Source: Akebia trifoliata
Taxonomy: Eukaryota > Streptophyta > Magnoliopsida > Ranunculales > Lardizabalaceae
NCBI GenBank assembly: GCA_017979445.1
Contig: CM030710.1
Span: 17,098,248 to 17,162,247, forward strand
Reading direction: 5' to 3'
DNA length: 64,000 nucleotides
Below, piece by piece: positions 1-11,810 of the stretch. The notes below the pieces were generated by a model. The model saw only the letters and a list, made by a program, of their open reading frames with translations. It made no database searches and had not been told where the DNA came from. Numbering within the stretch: the first letter of the stretch is position 1; each line of letters begins with the position of its first letter. Both the position numbers and the translations under genes were made by a program.

Positions 1-118
1 ATACCTCTCATCTAGAATAGATGTAGTCTATCCCCCACGTACAGTAGTGTACAGCGGGGCAGGATCTTGCTTAGGCACTGATTTTGACCAAGAAGTGTAA
101 TTGATGTACTTGGATTAT

Positions 119-455
119 CTTTTATATACCTACGGGTACGAGTCAAGAATTGTAACTTTCATAAATGGTTTTCGCATCCCGCGAGGGGACCGACCACGTA
201 TTAGTACTACATTGGCAATCGGGACATGTGACAGTGCGACTTACAATAGGACAAAGGCTCAGGTAGCTCCAACATAGGTGTATCAATATACCTTTCAGAA
301 TCACCCGATCAAACGGTATTGATGCCCCAATTTTATATACCTTACGGTACGTGATTGGAGTTGTGGTTTTCATTAATGACGTCGCATCTCCGAGGAGACC
401 GGGCCACGTACTAGTGCCACGTTGACTATTAGGGACATGCAAGGGTGCAATGCAG
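119..455. repeat. Degenerate tandem duplication (about 212-bp period)
   Basis: Two diverged copies of one unit lie about 212 bp apart, roughly 119-245 and 331-455. Both start with TTTTATATACC, then carry a GTACG motif, a cattaatg/cataaatgg stretch, a CGCATC...GAGG...GACCG block, CCACGTA.TAGT and GGGACATG. Small indels separate them. No coding potential is convincing. The stretch continues across the solo LTR to 2520 onward and is probably the internal part of an old LTR retrotransposon. Confidence 0.5.
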
Positions 456-504
456 TAAAGTAAACGTGCTAGTGATGTGTGCAAATAGGATAGGGTGTGC
501 CCGG

Positions 505-2519
505 TGTAGACATGAAATGTTCGCCATGAACCTCAATGCTACATTGTTTGGAGTCGCCACCATTCTTTTTTGAAAATGGGTGTGAATGGGCACCCGAATT
601 GATTTTTTGAAAACCATTTTTCCCATGGCATTGTAGTGACTCTCATTTGTTGGAAAGGACAAGGTCTACCTAAGATCTAGGTAAGGAGGTCCGGTTAGAG
701 AATGGGGAAGGTGTTAGGCACCCCATCCTCTCCACCAAAGGTGGTTACCTTGCTTGACCATTTTATTTCGTAAAAACTTGAAAAAATAAATATTAAAAAT
801 GTATGAGAATGCATGACAAGGGTGGTGTGTGCATTAAAGTGAAATGTTCCCTTTTCAAAAGGGTTTTGATTTCAAAGTGACATTAAGGGGCATTCTATGG
901 AAGAGAATGACCCATGTAGTCCCATTGCATTTATGAAATGAATGTTGGTTTAAGCCCTTAGAGAGACTCCATGATGAAGTTCCCTTGAAGCCACAACCTT
1001 GATGCATGTATGCATGGCTAGAAACTTAGTGTTTTACCCCATCAAGAGGGTGACACATTTCTTCATCATTGTCATGCATGAGTGGGTGTGTGCATTGTGT
1101 ACAATATGATGCATGAAACTAAGGTTAAAAGGGTTTCAACCCCCATCCTTTCGATCGAACCTTAGTCCAATCTACCGGGGATGAGAGAGGGTATTCATTA
1201 CATCCTAAAGGATTTCTAAAAAATAAATTAAAGTAGAGTGTTAGAAGAAGAATATGCAAGCTTTGAAATAAAATCTACATGTTAAACCCCACTTTGTCCC
1301 TTGATGAACTTGAACCTTGAAAAGAAAACTTGAGAGTTGAGTGAGATAGTTGAAGGTTGGGTTGAAGTTTAGAAGATGAGAGAATGAGTAGGAATTTTTG
1401 TAGAGTTTTAGGTTAAGAGATGGGAGCTTGAGAGCATGAGTTGATCATAGAAAATGAGGGTATTTATAGAGTTTTTGGAGAACTTTTGGGGATAAAGTAG
1501 TCCAACCCTAAAAATAAAGAAAATAGACATGAGATTTAGGTTGTTTCTTTTTAGATTTTCCATTTGTATGAGGGTAAAGATGACATTTGTGAAGAAACCC
1601 TAAAAGCATTCTTTGATCCTTGATTTTTTGGTAAATAGAGGTGAGAGAACAAAAGTACTTTTGGGAGGATGAATGGGAGAGTAACATGTGTAAAGGTGGA
1701 GTGGTAGGTAAAAAGTAGATCTTGGTTTATTTGTAAATAACTCATAAAGTAAGGGGTGGAAGTGTAGTTTTGAAATGGACCAATGGGAAAATAAAAGCAC
1801 ATTTGGGAGGGTGAATAGGAGGATGACATGTGTAAAGGTGAAGTGGTAGGTGAAAAGTAGACTTTGGTTCATTTGTAAATAACAAATAAAGCAAGGGTAG
1901 AAGTATATTTTTGAAATGGACCAATGGAAGAACTCCATGTATGTACTTGAAGATTCCCACCTTTTGAGGGCATAATGGGAAGTCCTCTCACCTTTATGGA
2001 TTATTACCAAAGACCAAATAACCTTTTTGGTTTGACTAAACTTTTTGAGAAGGGCATTCTTGAGTTTTCACAAAGGGAAAGTTGACCCTCCAATTAGATG
2101 AAGCATTGGGTATTAGGGGCTTATGAGGTATCAACATGTGTCATCATATAAGGGGTGAGAGAATGGACTTGGGTTTGGGTTTGGGATATGGACTTTGATT
2201 TGGACTTAGGATGGACTTGATTTTGGGTTAGGGATATGGACTTGGGTTTGGACTTAGGATGGACTTGATTTTGGGTTAGGACATGGACTTGGATTTGGAT
2301 TTGGGATATGGATTTGGGTTAGGATATGGGTGATGAGCATAGGTTTAAGTGAATTAGGGACAAGGTATGGGCATACAATGATATGAGATGATGCATGTAT
2401 GCATGAAAATGATGCAAAATAGCAATGTGGGTCCGTCGAAAATCTTGAGCTCTAAATCGGAATTAATTCGAGAAAATTTGGATTTTCCTAACGGGTTCGT
2501 GCAAATTGGGGTGTCTACA
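505..2519 (-). mobile_element. Solo LTR, Tat/Ogre-like, TSD CCCGG
   Basis: Read on the minus strand the element starts TGTAGACACCCC and ends CATGTCTACA, so it has TGTAGA...TCTACA termini. The 5 bp on both sides are CCCGG (500-504 and 2520-2524). One 2015-bp LTR between perfect 5-bp duplications is the signature of LTR-LTR recombination. Near its 3' end it has GTGCCTAACACCTTCC-like and GGTGGCGACTCC motifs. The same motifs occur in the LTRs at 3687-7645, 5208-6979 and 45690-47439, so these are one related group. No ORF of note is inside. Confidence 0.85.
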
Positions 2520-2524
2520 CCCGG

Positions 2525-3686
2525 GACATTTTCCATATGAGTGGGCCCGTTGGCGAGATCAAACCATTTCTACATGGATACCACATAGCTCAAAGACTAC
2601 CAAATCTATTACATCCATATTACAATCATATAGGCACATTAAAATATACCTATAGAGATCATGACCTTTTAGATAATCAGTCCACAAGGATAGCACATTC
2701 ATGGTTACGCATCAACCAATCGATTTTTTTTTTCATCATTTTTTTTTAATTTTTTTTTTAAAGAATGAACTAATAACAAAAGGACTTCTCTTTTTTTATT
2801 TTTATATTTTTTATGATCCAATCGATGATCGCTTTGAATTTTCATTTTGATCAATCAAATAGTGGCGAGTAGTACGTCCTGAGTTTAAAAAAAATGATTC
2901 GTTTGATCTTTTGAAGCTTTAAAACTTGAAACAAAAATAAATTTCAAGAGGAAAATTTCTAAGATTGACGTAAGGAACAAGCTAAGCAAAAAAAAATTTG
3001 TTTTTTTTAATTAATTTTTTTTTGTGCTCATTTTGAGGCACATTGCCTCTGGTTTTTGGCTTGGGCCAAATTTTTTTTTCTTTTTATGCTCTTTTTTTCT
3101 ACTCATTTTATATCCCGACAAGACGTCAAAAAAAAATGCTAGCGTAAACGATAGTAAACGAGCTCAAAAACCAATTCTGACTTGACAAAATCTTGTTAAC
3201 GATGTTTCATTTGGAAGAAAATTTTGTTCTACCCCATATCGATATGCACTAATAGTTAATCGGAGATCGGACGAGAAAGTTACAATCAGTTTAAGTTCGC
3301 CTGTTCATTCGACAAAAAAAAGGAAAACGATTTTTTTTTTTTTTTTTTTTTTTTTATTTTTTTATTTTTTTATACTCATTTTGAAGCACATTGCCTCTGG
3401 TTTTTGGCTTGGGCTAAAAAAAAAAGAAATTTTTTTTCATTTTTTAGATGATATGCATGCTTAAAAGGACATATAATCGGATAAATAAAGTTAAAATCGA
3501 TTTCTTTTTTTTATTTTTTTTTTTCAAATGAGTAAATAAATAAAAAGAAACCTACCTAAAAAATAAATACAACAAATACAACAAGTAATGTTAGCTTACA
3601 AATAAAAATATTTTGAAACTTTTTTTTTCAAAATGACCGAGTTGACACGAGGGTAAAGCCTTTACTCCCCAGTGGACTCGCCAAGC
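2525..3686 (-). mobile_element. Non-coding internal remnant of LTR retrotransposon
   Basis: AT-rich sequence lies between the solo LTR and the primer-binding site at 3663-3685. It has many T and A homopolymers. A block reading CATTTTGA(G/A)GCACATTGCC followed by TCTGGTTTTTGGCTTGGGC occurs twice, near 3030-3075 and 3377-3415. It looks like the leader region just inside a minus-oriented 5' LTR. No gag or pol reading frame is visible. Confidence 0.45.
3663..3685 (-). other. Retrotransposon primer-binding site
   Basis: On the minus strand the sequence TTGGCGAGTCCACTGGGGAG begins two bases after the end of the LTR at 3687. TGGCGA(C/G)TCCACTGGGG is the primer-binding motif I know from Ogre/Tat-type Ty3 elements (tRNA-Arg type). 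This identifies 3687-7645 as a 5' LTR facing left. Confidence 0.6.
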
Positions 3687-6600
3687 TATAGATACATGAT
3701 TTCGTCATTACGATGACCACATCTACTAAGGTTAGGAGTCGTCACCATTCATATTATAAGTGGGTGTGAATGGTCACCCGATGTACATTTTTTTGAAAAA
3801 GTGACATTTTGGCGTTTAGTGACTCTCGATGGATAAGGTACGGATCAAATCTTTGAGATTTGGGGTAAGCGACTCGGTTGAAGAAAAGGAAAGGTGTTAG
3901 GCACCCTTTTCTCCCCACTAAATAGTGGTAACCCCAACTCAACTCGGTTATTTTGATTTTTTTTAAAAGTGAAAAATAATATGCCACGTGTGTGTATTTG
4001 TACCCCAAGTAGGGATTTACTTTCGCCTCGATCATAGGATCATCTCATTTAAAGAGATGATCCTAACGGATCATTTGCCTTGAGGTCCATTCATCACAAA
4101 TCCATTTGAACAAAGTGAAGAGGAGGGGGATGATACAAGAAGGAGGATGAGAGGGTGTAGAAGAGTAGGGGGTTATTTTTGTTGCACTCACCTTGTATAT
4201 TCTTTCTTCTTTTCTTCTTCTTCTTTGAGTTTTTTGAGTCCTTAGTATTTTAAGAAAATACAACTCTTGTATGGTTGAAGGAGTAGAGAAGAGATGATAA
4301 GAGAAATGAGTGTAGTATGTGATTTTTTTTTGTGAGACTTGGGAAGGATTAGTGAGAGAATTGGTAAGATTTTTCTTAGTGAGAATGGTGATAGTTGTTA
4401 GTAGAGAGAGTTTGGAAGAATTTTTGTAGTGAAAGTGTTGGGAGTTTTTGGGAATAAGATGAGGGTATTTATAAATGTTGAGAAGTTATTTTAGGGATAA
4501 AATGGGATAAAATGAAGAGAAGTGATAGAATGGTGTGGGGTTTAAGAGAAAGATGAGGGTAAATTTGAGATGATTGAAGGGCATTTGTGTAAGAAGGGTA
4601 AATAGGTTGTTTTACAACCCAAATGGGTTGGATATTTCAACCTATTTGGGTTGAGTATTAGATGGAATAAAATAAATGAGAGTGGTTGAGAGGATGAGAT
4701 TGTGTAAGAGAGTAATTAATTGGTGAAGTGAGTTGAGGAGATGAGATTTTAATGAAAAGAAGGGTTGTGTAAGTGGGTGGTTGATGATATTTTGGGAGGG
4801 TGTGGGAGATGATGCCATGTGTTAAAATGGATGGAAATGAAGGATTGAGATGGGTTGATGGGAGAAGTTGAGTGTTTGACTTGAGAGGATGGGTGTAGGT
4901 TTAGGTTGTAGATGTGGGTTTTGTAGGGAATGATGAAGGTAGATTAGGGGGAGGTATAGGTTAGGGGTGTAGGTAGATTAGATTTTTTTAGAGAAAAGGT
5001 GATGGGTTGATGTGGGTAGATTAGAGGAGGTATAGGTTAGGGGTGTGAGTAGATGTATTTGATTTAAGAGAAAAGGTGATGGGTTGATGTGTGGGTAGAT
5101 AAGGTTTAAAGAAAATTAATGGGGTAGATAGTTGAATGAGGGAGGTGAGATGGGGTGATGACATGTGTCATTTGATTATCAATATAGTGATTGGTTGATG
5201 TGGGTAGTGTAGACACACCATTTTTGCACTCGCCTGATTAATCAATTTATCAACCCGATCGCAACGGTTCCTAATGATGGACATCTATTCCAATGCTTTA
5301 TTTTGTTACTAGATATGTTTTAGAAATCCGGACAAGATATCTCGAATCGACAAAACTCAGGAACCACGCTACGCTAGGAAAATACGACCCAGAAACATAG
5401 AAATCATCATCTTGCAGACTAAAAAGAAGCTTTACTATAAAAATCACTAAAAATGATCAAATTACCAAAATACCCCTAATATCAAAACAACCCTAAGGCT
5501 TACGTTACGATTAGAAAGACTCATTCAAACACATAAAATAACAAATCAAAACCAAACAAATCATTTCGCCAATTTTCACAGGATTCGACAAAATTATGAA
5601 AATGCCCCTCATAAAGTTCACAACCATTTCACACAAAAATTTTCATAAATGACAAAAACCAACATTCCCATCGAATTCCTTACGAAAAACTGATTCCAAA
5701 ACATCCTGGAACATTGAAAAACGACTTAAAACGTAAAAAATCCTCTTCGAGGCAAAACGGTAATTTTACAAATTTAATAATTAAAATTTTTGAAATTAAT
5801 AAATAAACCATTAAATAATATAAAGTGAAACATTAATAAAATTAATTTAAAATTTTGAATCAAAAAATTGATCAATCAGGCTTTTAGGCAAAATTGTTGA
5901 TGGTTGCCAGGATATTTATTCAAGGACCCTTCCATCTGAGGGCCCAAAGAATTAAAGATAAAATAAAAGAGGGTTCTCCAAAAGTCAATCAAGTAAGACT
6001 AAAGTCAATATTAAAGTCAATCAATTAAGGCTAAAGTCAAGATATTAAAAGTCAATCAAGAAAGACTAAAGTCAATCTCATAAGACTAAAGTCAAAACCC
6101 TAATCTAAACTAATCAAGTCAATCTCATAAGACTAAAGTCAAAACCATTAATCAAAACCCTAATCTAAACTAATCAAGCCAATCTCATAAGACTAAAGTC
6201 AAAACCCTAAATCAAAACCTCTAATCTAAACTAATCAAGTCAATCTCATAACATTAAAGTCAAAACCCTAAATTAAAACCCTAAAGACTAAGTCAATCTC
6301 ATAAGACCAAAGTCAAAACCCTAATTAAAACTCTAAAAGAAACCCTAATCAAACCCTAATGCTTCTAAAAAACTTTATAAATAGGAGCCTCCACACCCTA
6401 TTTTCGTATCAAAGAAAAAATCCTAAAAAAAGTAAGTCAAGAAGCCTCCACAACCTTCCCAAAACCCTAATTTTGAAGCCCCAACTGCTTACCTAATACC
6501 CATACTTCGATTTTAGCCTGAAAAACACTTAGAAGCCTTTCAAAAACACCCCAAAATTCATAAAAAAAGTTCGAAGAATCCAGATCTAAAAAGGAGATAC

Positions 6601-7645
6601 CTTGCCTCAGAGATCCAAAATCAGATCCGGAGACAGAACGAAGCAAGGAGTACGGTACAAGGAATAGTTTCATCAGATCTGAGGGAATAGAACATTTGCG
6701 TATCGAAGGTAAAATTTTCGTTATTTTTTATCAATTTGTCATTAGCAATGTAGTCTTATTTGGGATAAGTAGAAATCGGCATTGGCCGGGCGGGGTTGGT
6801 GCCTAACACCTTCCAACCCCGTAATGTGATCCCCAGATTCAATTTTTCTGTAGTAGATTAGTTTTTTTTATCCGTTTTAGAGTCAGTTTGGTTCCTAGAC
6901 CATAATAACTAGGTGGCGACTCCCAAATCTCAAGGGTCAAAAGCGGATCTGCGCACCCCGCAGATCGAGGACGCTTTCAGGTAGTGGTTTGTGGATTAGG
7001 ATTATGGGTTGGATGTGAATTGGATATGGATAAAGGTTTGTGGATTTTTTAGTGTATTGGGCTTGGGTTATGGAATGGTTTTAGGTTATTGGATTGGGTA
7101 GAGTTTGTTTTGGAATAGATTTGGATATTTTGGAGATATTTTGGAGTTTAGGTGATATGGGATCGATTTTAGGTTGAGGGTAAGGTGAGAAATTGATTTT
7201 AGAGATATGAAGGTTAGTGGGTCGTAAATGGGCTTAGAGTATTTTTTATTTCGGCGATGGAGTGGTAAGGGTAGAGGAAGTGATAAATGTCCCAAGTCTC
7301 ACATTTTTAGTTTTATCCATTTTTTTTTTTAGATTTTGAAATTATTGAATTAATCAAAATGCCACATGTTGGCAAATCGGGCTTTTTAGGCCCGTTAGTG
7401 AACTTTATCGAAAATTTGGCGTTTTTTATTTTGGAAGTGAAGCGGTGAATATTGGGAAAACGGAGGGTTGGCCGAGTCCTCTTGGCGGGCCTCCCAAACC
7501 ATTAGGAGGTCTTAGGGGCCTTGGTTCGATCAAAATGTCACTTTTCAACGACTTGGGCCCTTGAAGTCCGTTGGCCCATTTATTTGAAAAGTCTGTATTT
7601 TTGGGCCCTTTCAAGTAGTGGCCCGTGCAAATTGAGGTGTCTACA
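3687..7645 (-). mobile_element. 5' LTR of Tat/Ogre-like element, split by nested solo LTR
   Basis: The minus-strand start is TGTAGACACCTC at 7645. The other end is mutated (TATAGATACATG on the plus strand) and is followed directly by the primer-binding site. The GAAGGTGTTAGGCACCC motif at 3890-3907 and GTGACGACTCC near 3730 match the other LTRs of the window. A second LTR (5208-6979) with its 5-bp duplication is inserted in it. Without that insert the LTR is about 2.18 kb. Confidence 0.65.
5208..6979 (+). mobile_element. Nested solo LTR, TSD GGTAG
   Basis: It begins TGTAGACACACC and ends GACGCTTTCA. GGTAG is present at both 5203-5207 and 6980-6984. The interior has many 'aagtcaa' and 'aaccctaa' tandem-like runs (5985-6360), a TATA-like TTTATAAATAGGAG near 6371, GGTGCCTAACACCTTCC near 6800 and AGGTGGCGACTCCC near 6911. 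It lies in the opposite direction inside the older LTR 3687-7645. Confidence 0.85.
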
Positions 7646-7765
7646 GATGGTACTGAAGATTTTGAACACATGTTTTAATATGTGGTAAAAAAGTGTGAAA
7701 GATATACTAGTTCAATAGGGCCAGGATAGGGAATTAAAAGGGAAGTCTGGTAAACTAGAAAAGAT

Positions 7766-8340
7766 GACAAATGCATATTGGGAAGATATCGAGGTGAAAA
7801 TGGTTAGTACAATTCGACTTTGTTTTGTAGACAAGAAAAAGAATCAGCACCAGAACTTTGGAAGAAGTTGAAAAATATCTACATGGGTAAGAGCTTGACC
7901 AACAAGTTATTTCTTAAAAGGAAATTGTATGCCTTGAAAATGGTAGAGGATGTGAATATCCTAGAATACATGAATCTGTTCGATCAAATCTCGGATCAAT
8001 TAGACAAATTTGATGTTAAGTTGGATGATGCAGACAATGCCCTTATGCTTCTTATCTCATTTTCAGATTCTTACAAAAATTTAGTGACAAAGCTTCTATA
8101 CGAAAAAGATTCAATGAAGTTGGAAGAGGTCAAAGTAGCTCTCTTATCGAATTATATTAAAATGAGGCACAATCTTGAAAGTAATGATCAATGGTTGATT
8201 GTTCGAGGAAGGATAGGGGATTTGAAAATAATAGGAGTAAATCCAAATTGAATGGGAAGTAGAACATACAGTGTTACTACTACAAAGAATATGGTCACAT
8301 CAAGAAGGATTGTTCAGTTCGTACGGAAAAGAAACAAAAA
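7766..8340 (+). pseudogene. Copia gag (UBN2-type) remnant with degraded zinc knuckle
   Basis: The translated stretch around 7820-8251 has the hallmarks of Ty1/Copia Gag: ELWKKLKNIYMGKSLTNKLF, then LKRKLYALKM, FDQISDQLDKFDVKLDD and ALLSNY. The upstream WEDIEVKMVSTIRLCFVDKK lies in another frame, so a frameshift falls near 7825. After another disruption a CCHC-like knuckle CYYYKEYGHIKKDC follows near 8268-8310, with the second cysteine lost. Gag would package retrotransposon RNA. This copy is dead because of frameshifts and stops. Confidence 0.75.
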
Positions 8341-8439
8341 AAAAAAGTAGGGATAATTCTGATAGTGCAACTGTTGCAATGGGAAGTAAAGATGGACATG
8401 AAGATTACAACGAAGATGTTTTCACAGTTTCCAAAGGTA

Positions 8440-9232
8440 AGCACATTTTCTCTAATAATTAGTGGATATTATATTCAAGTTGTTACGTTCACATATGCTC
8501 TAAGAATGACCATTTTTTATATGTTCCAAGAAAGGAAGATATGTGTGGTCTCTTTGAGTGATGGATTTGTTTGTGATGTCACGGGACTTGATACGGTAAA
8601 GATCAAAATATTTGATAAAGTGATACGTACTTTGGAGGGTGTGTCTTCGTCCCAAAAATGCGGAAGAATCTAATATCACTTGGCATGTTGAACTCTATTG
8701 GTTGTAAGTAGGCTGGAGGTGGAGTTCTGAAAATCCCACGTAGTTGTATGATCCTAATAAGGGGAGGTGGAGTTAAGACCTCGACGGTTGATTGGAAACA
8801 GGATAATACAAAGTAGTAAATGTTTATGGAGAGTCTCTTTCACAGATGGGGAAGAAGCGAATTTGAGTTTTCAAATTGCAAATGATTGTGAGGAAGTTCC
8901 TACGGTTCGAGAGGACAAGTTGAGATACCTCTATGGAGACTGCTACACATGTGCATTGGCCATGTGATCGAGTCGGGGTGGACTAGGATGATTCGATAAT
9001 GTGTGTAGCTGGTGGTTTAGAAGGTCAACAGTTATTTACAGTGTTAGCAGACAAGTGATTGATTCGGGTTCATTCAGGTTTGAGGTGAAGTTGCATCCCA
9101 AGCATAAATGATGCAAAGTTCGTCGTGACAGACTTGTGCGGTTTATTTCCAAGGTGGAGTGACGGGCACATGTGATAGATTATTATCCCACGTAATCTTT
9201 GGTGTGGCTGTGATAAAAGTCAAGGTGGAGAT
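8440..9232 (+). pseudogene. Copia protease/integrase and 3' internal fragments
   Basis: Near 8455-8700 broken frames recall the Copia protease to pre-integrase region: a W-I-L-start, then FVCDVTGLDTVKIKIFDKVI, RTLEGV and, after a frameshift, NLISLGMLNSIG. Reverse transcriptase and most of the integrase are missing. The stretch ends with a polypurine-like AAGGTGGAGATTG at 9222-9234, directly before an LTR start. It is an internally deleted Copia element. Confidence 0.6.
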
Positions 9233-9560
9233 TGTTATATTTATGTGTATTTTATCATAGCCATTAGATTTTGCTTTAATATAACGGTTAAGATAAGTTC
9301 CACTTTTGGAATCTTATAAATAGAATGTCATGAGATTTTTATATCAAATTAAGATTTTCTTCTTCTAGGATTTGAGATTGAAAGGGAGAGAGGTGTACAA
9401 AGGTTTTAGGACTTGGGTTTGGGATTAAAATTTGAATGGTTATTTCTTGTATTTTTCTCATTTGCTTTCTTAGTGACGAAGATTAGATATGTTCATGGGC
9501 ATAAGCATCATTGCCAAACCACATAGATCTTGGCATTCTTTTGTTCGTTATTTTCTTCAC
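9233..9560 (+). mobile_element. Copia 3' LTR (end uncertain)
   Basis: TGTTATATTTATG follows the polypurine tract, as expected for a Copia 3' LTR. A TATA-like CTTATAAATAG lies at 9313-9323. I place the end tentatively at TTTTCTTCACA near 9560. No matching 5' LTR was recognised upstream, so this edge is a guess. Confidence 0.5.
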
Positions 9561-9999
9561 AATTATATTGAACAAGAATCTCCAAATTCACGACAACTTA
9601 AAAGTTTTCAAATCAACTTAACTTTTATGAACATTCAAGTTAGGCTCAAGTTTCTGAGTTTTAAAAATACGTTGGAAAGCAAAAAATTCTTGTAATTTAC
9701 CTTCCTTTGCAACCTTCATGGCAAGTTGGAGAAATTTTAGGGAAGGGCAAAACCCAGTCTGTAATTCACAGCTAAATATCTGAATAAGGTGATCTTAAAG
9801 AACTGAACCCGGGAACTCACAGACTTCTTAGGGTGAAAACGAATTTTATTTATTGAAGGAAGAAAATATTAAAACTTAATTAAGGGAACAGAGAGTCACG
9901 ATAAATGACTGAATTTCAAGTGCCTTTTTCGAGTCAGTTTATCATTAGTCGAGAACAAAGCATGTTTCAAATGATATGGGAATGGTTGATTTAGAGATG
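9561..9999. other. Intergenic stretch without recognised feature
   Basis: AT-rich sequence between the Copia LTR and the hAT-type MITE. I see no coding region, RNA gene or repeat that I can support. Confidence 0.5.
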
Positions 10000-10007
10000 G
10001 TCACATG

Positions 10008-10655
10008 TGGGGGTGTCAACTGTCGGTTCCACATATACCCAGAAGCGGACCCTAGATAAAGTCTCCGTTCCGGTTATTATCAATTTCGATTTCGTGTATG
10101 AGAACTTTGGAGCCAAACCCTACAAATACCCTATATATCCATCGAGTACCGATTAAGTTACATAATATTTTTAAGTGAGAAAAATGATCATAAATGCAAC
10201 AATTTAACTTCTAATTCCTCAATTGAAAGTAAAGATCAACAATGAATTCTTCAAGCAGACCAAACTTTTGAGAATAAATTGTGAAAAATTCTGTTCCAAG
10301 TACATTTACTCTGTCATATTTCTTTGTTAATTCAGTTATATTATAATTCAGTTCAAGTACGATTATAATTCACATTCTCTCTATTTTTTTATTTCAGTTA
10401 AGTACATTTACTTTATGATATTTCTTTATTAGAACTTAATTAGACTACTAATTTTGTAATAAATGTTATAAATAAAATGAATTTACTAATGGGATACCAG
10501 TTGGCTACCCAAAGGGGACCCAACTCTTATCAGATCCCTAAGATAGCTACCCAGAATTGGACCCACAAATATGATGATCCATGATAGTAGACCCAAAACT
10601 GACTGACTAATCTGTTTCAGGTACGTCGGATAATTGGGTACCCATCGACACCCTA
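10008..10655. mobile_element. hAT-type MITE with 8-bp TSD
   Basis: The left end reads TGGGGGTGTCAACTG and the right end, reverse-complemented, reads TAGGGTGTCGATGGG. These are the imperfect terminal inverted repeats common in small hAT elements. The flanking octamers are GTCACATG (10000-10007) and GTCACATA (10656-10663), 7 of 8 identical. The 648-bp body is non-coding and rich in 'gacccaa/acccaga' words. Confidence 0.7.
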
Positions 10656-10663
10656 GTCACATA

Positions 10664-11284
10664 GCCCTCCACATTATGGTGAATATTTGAATTAACCTCG
10701 TTTGTTAGAAAATGACACATCGTCCGGATTCCAGTCTATTATAGAGAAGGCTAATGGAAAATGATTTAAATGCCATAACATTCAACCACCCCTTGAAGCT
10801 ATTCAACATCTAGGGTAATTTATTTTTAACCTATTCAATCTTATCTACGACTCTAGTAGAAAACCCTTTTTTCCTTCTTTAAAATCTTATCTTGTTCTAG
10901 GGTTCGAGGGTTAATAAGAAAGATAGACCCTTAAGGTAGAAGATGAGTGTGAAAGAGCTTTCACCCTAGAGCTTGAAGTTGGGTTTTGAAGAGAAATCAA
11001 GGTTTTCTTTGGCTGGTGGTTAAAGATAAGAGGGATTTAGGCCATTTGTTGTTAGTCTCTCAGATAATGCCGAGGTCAAGGGGCATATATCATCAATTTG
11101 AAAACACAAGAGGTGGTCTCAAATCTTCACTAAAATGTGGAGAATGTCCAAATCAAAATATATTTTGTACACACTTTAACTCTAAGACTGTAAATTTGAG
11201 ATTAGCCTTTCAGGTTTCAATCAAGGAACAGTAGAACCAATTAAATATAATTCAATAAAATGAAATTGAAGCAGTAACAGGAGC
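10664..11284. other. 3' flank of the INTS7 gene
   Basis: This region follows the INTS7 stop codon and should hold its 3' UTR and polyadenylation signals. On the minus strand I see no single convincing signal. The plus-strand reading frame at 10986-11234 has no recognisable domain. Confidence 0.35.
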
Positions 11285-11810
11285 CTACTTGACACTAAAA
11301 ACAGGACCCTTATTCAATGAGACAAGATTCCAATAAGAACCTTGACTATCTATGCAACAACAATGCCATTTGATTTTATATGAACCCATTGGAAAAGCAG
11401 AGACATCAAGCAAACAAGGTGAGAAACCTTGCATCTTCTCATTTGGTTCAAAACCTATACAGGACCACACATATCCATCACCATCACTAGCCCTACCATT
11501 CTCTCTACTGGTTTTCTCATCCCCATTCGACACATAAAACAGTAACTTTTCACTCAAATTCAAGTTATCGTCTGTGGTCCTAGTTTCGAAACCCGACTGC
11601 ATTTGCTCTATTCTTTCTCCACCAAGTCCAGATGACTTAGCAGCAGCTAGAATGCAGTAAAACTTGGTGATCCGAACAGAGAGAAGTGATGGTACATTTT
11701 TCAATTGGAGGCAGAGATTTAGCGAGAGCTGGAAGCCGGAGAAGATGGATAATTCATTTGGGTTTCTTGTATCAGCATTGAAGGCAAATAGTTCCGCACC
11801 AATGCAAGGC
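11285..11810 (-). CDS. INTS7: INTS7 exon 7 (stop)
   Basis: The acceptor is TTGACATCAG. The first G completes the arginine of RPCIGAELFAFNAD. The exon encodes residues 965-1138, including the beta-rich C-terminal domain FSGFQLSLNLCLQLKNVP and LLDVSAFPMGSYKIKWHCC, and ends ...GPVFSVK with TAG at 11287-11285. Confidence 0.9.

Noticed and set aside
1551..2010. Overlapping minus-strand frames rich in FTFTH and HLYTC words
   Set aside because: They arise from a short imperfect duplication inside the solo LTR and have no domain.
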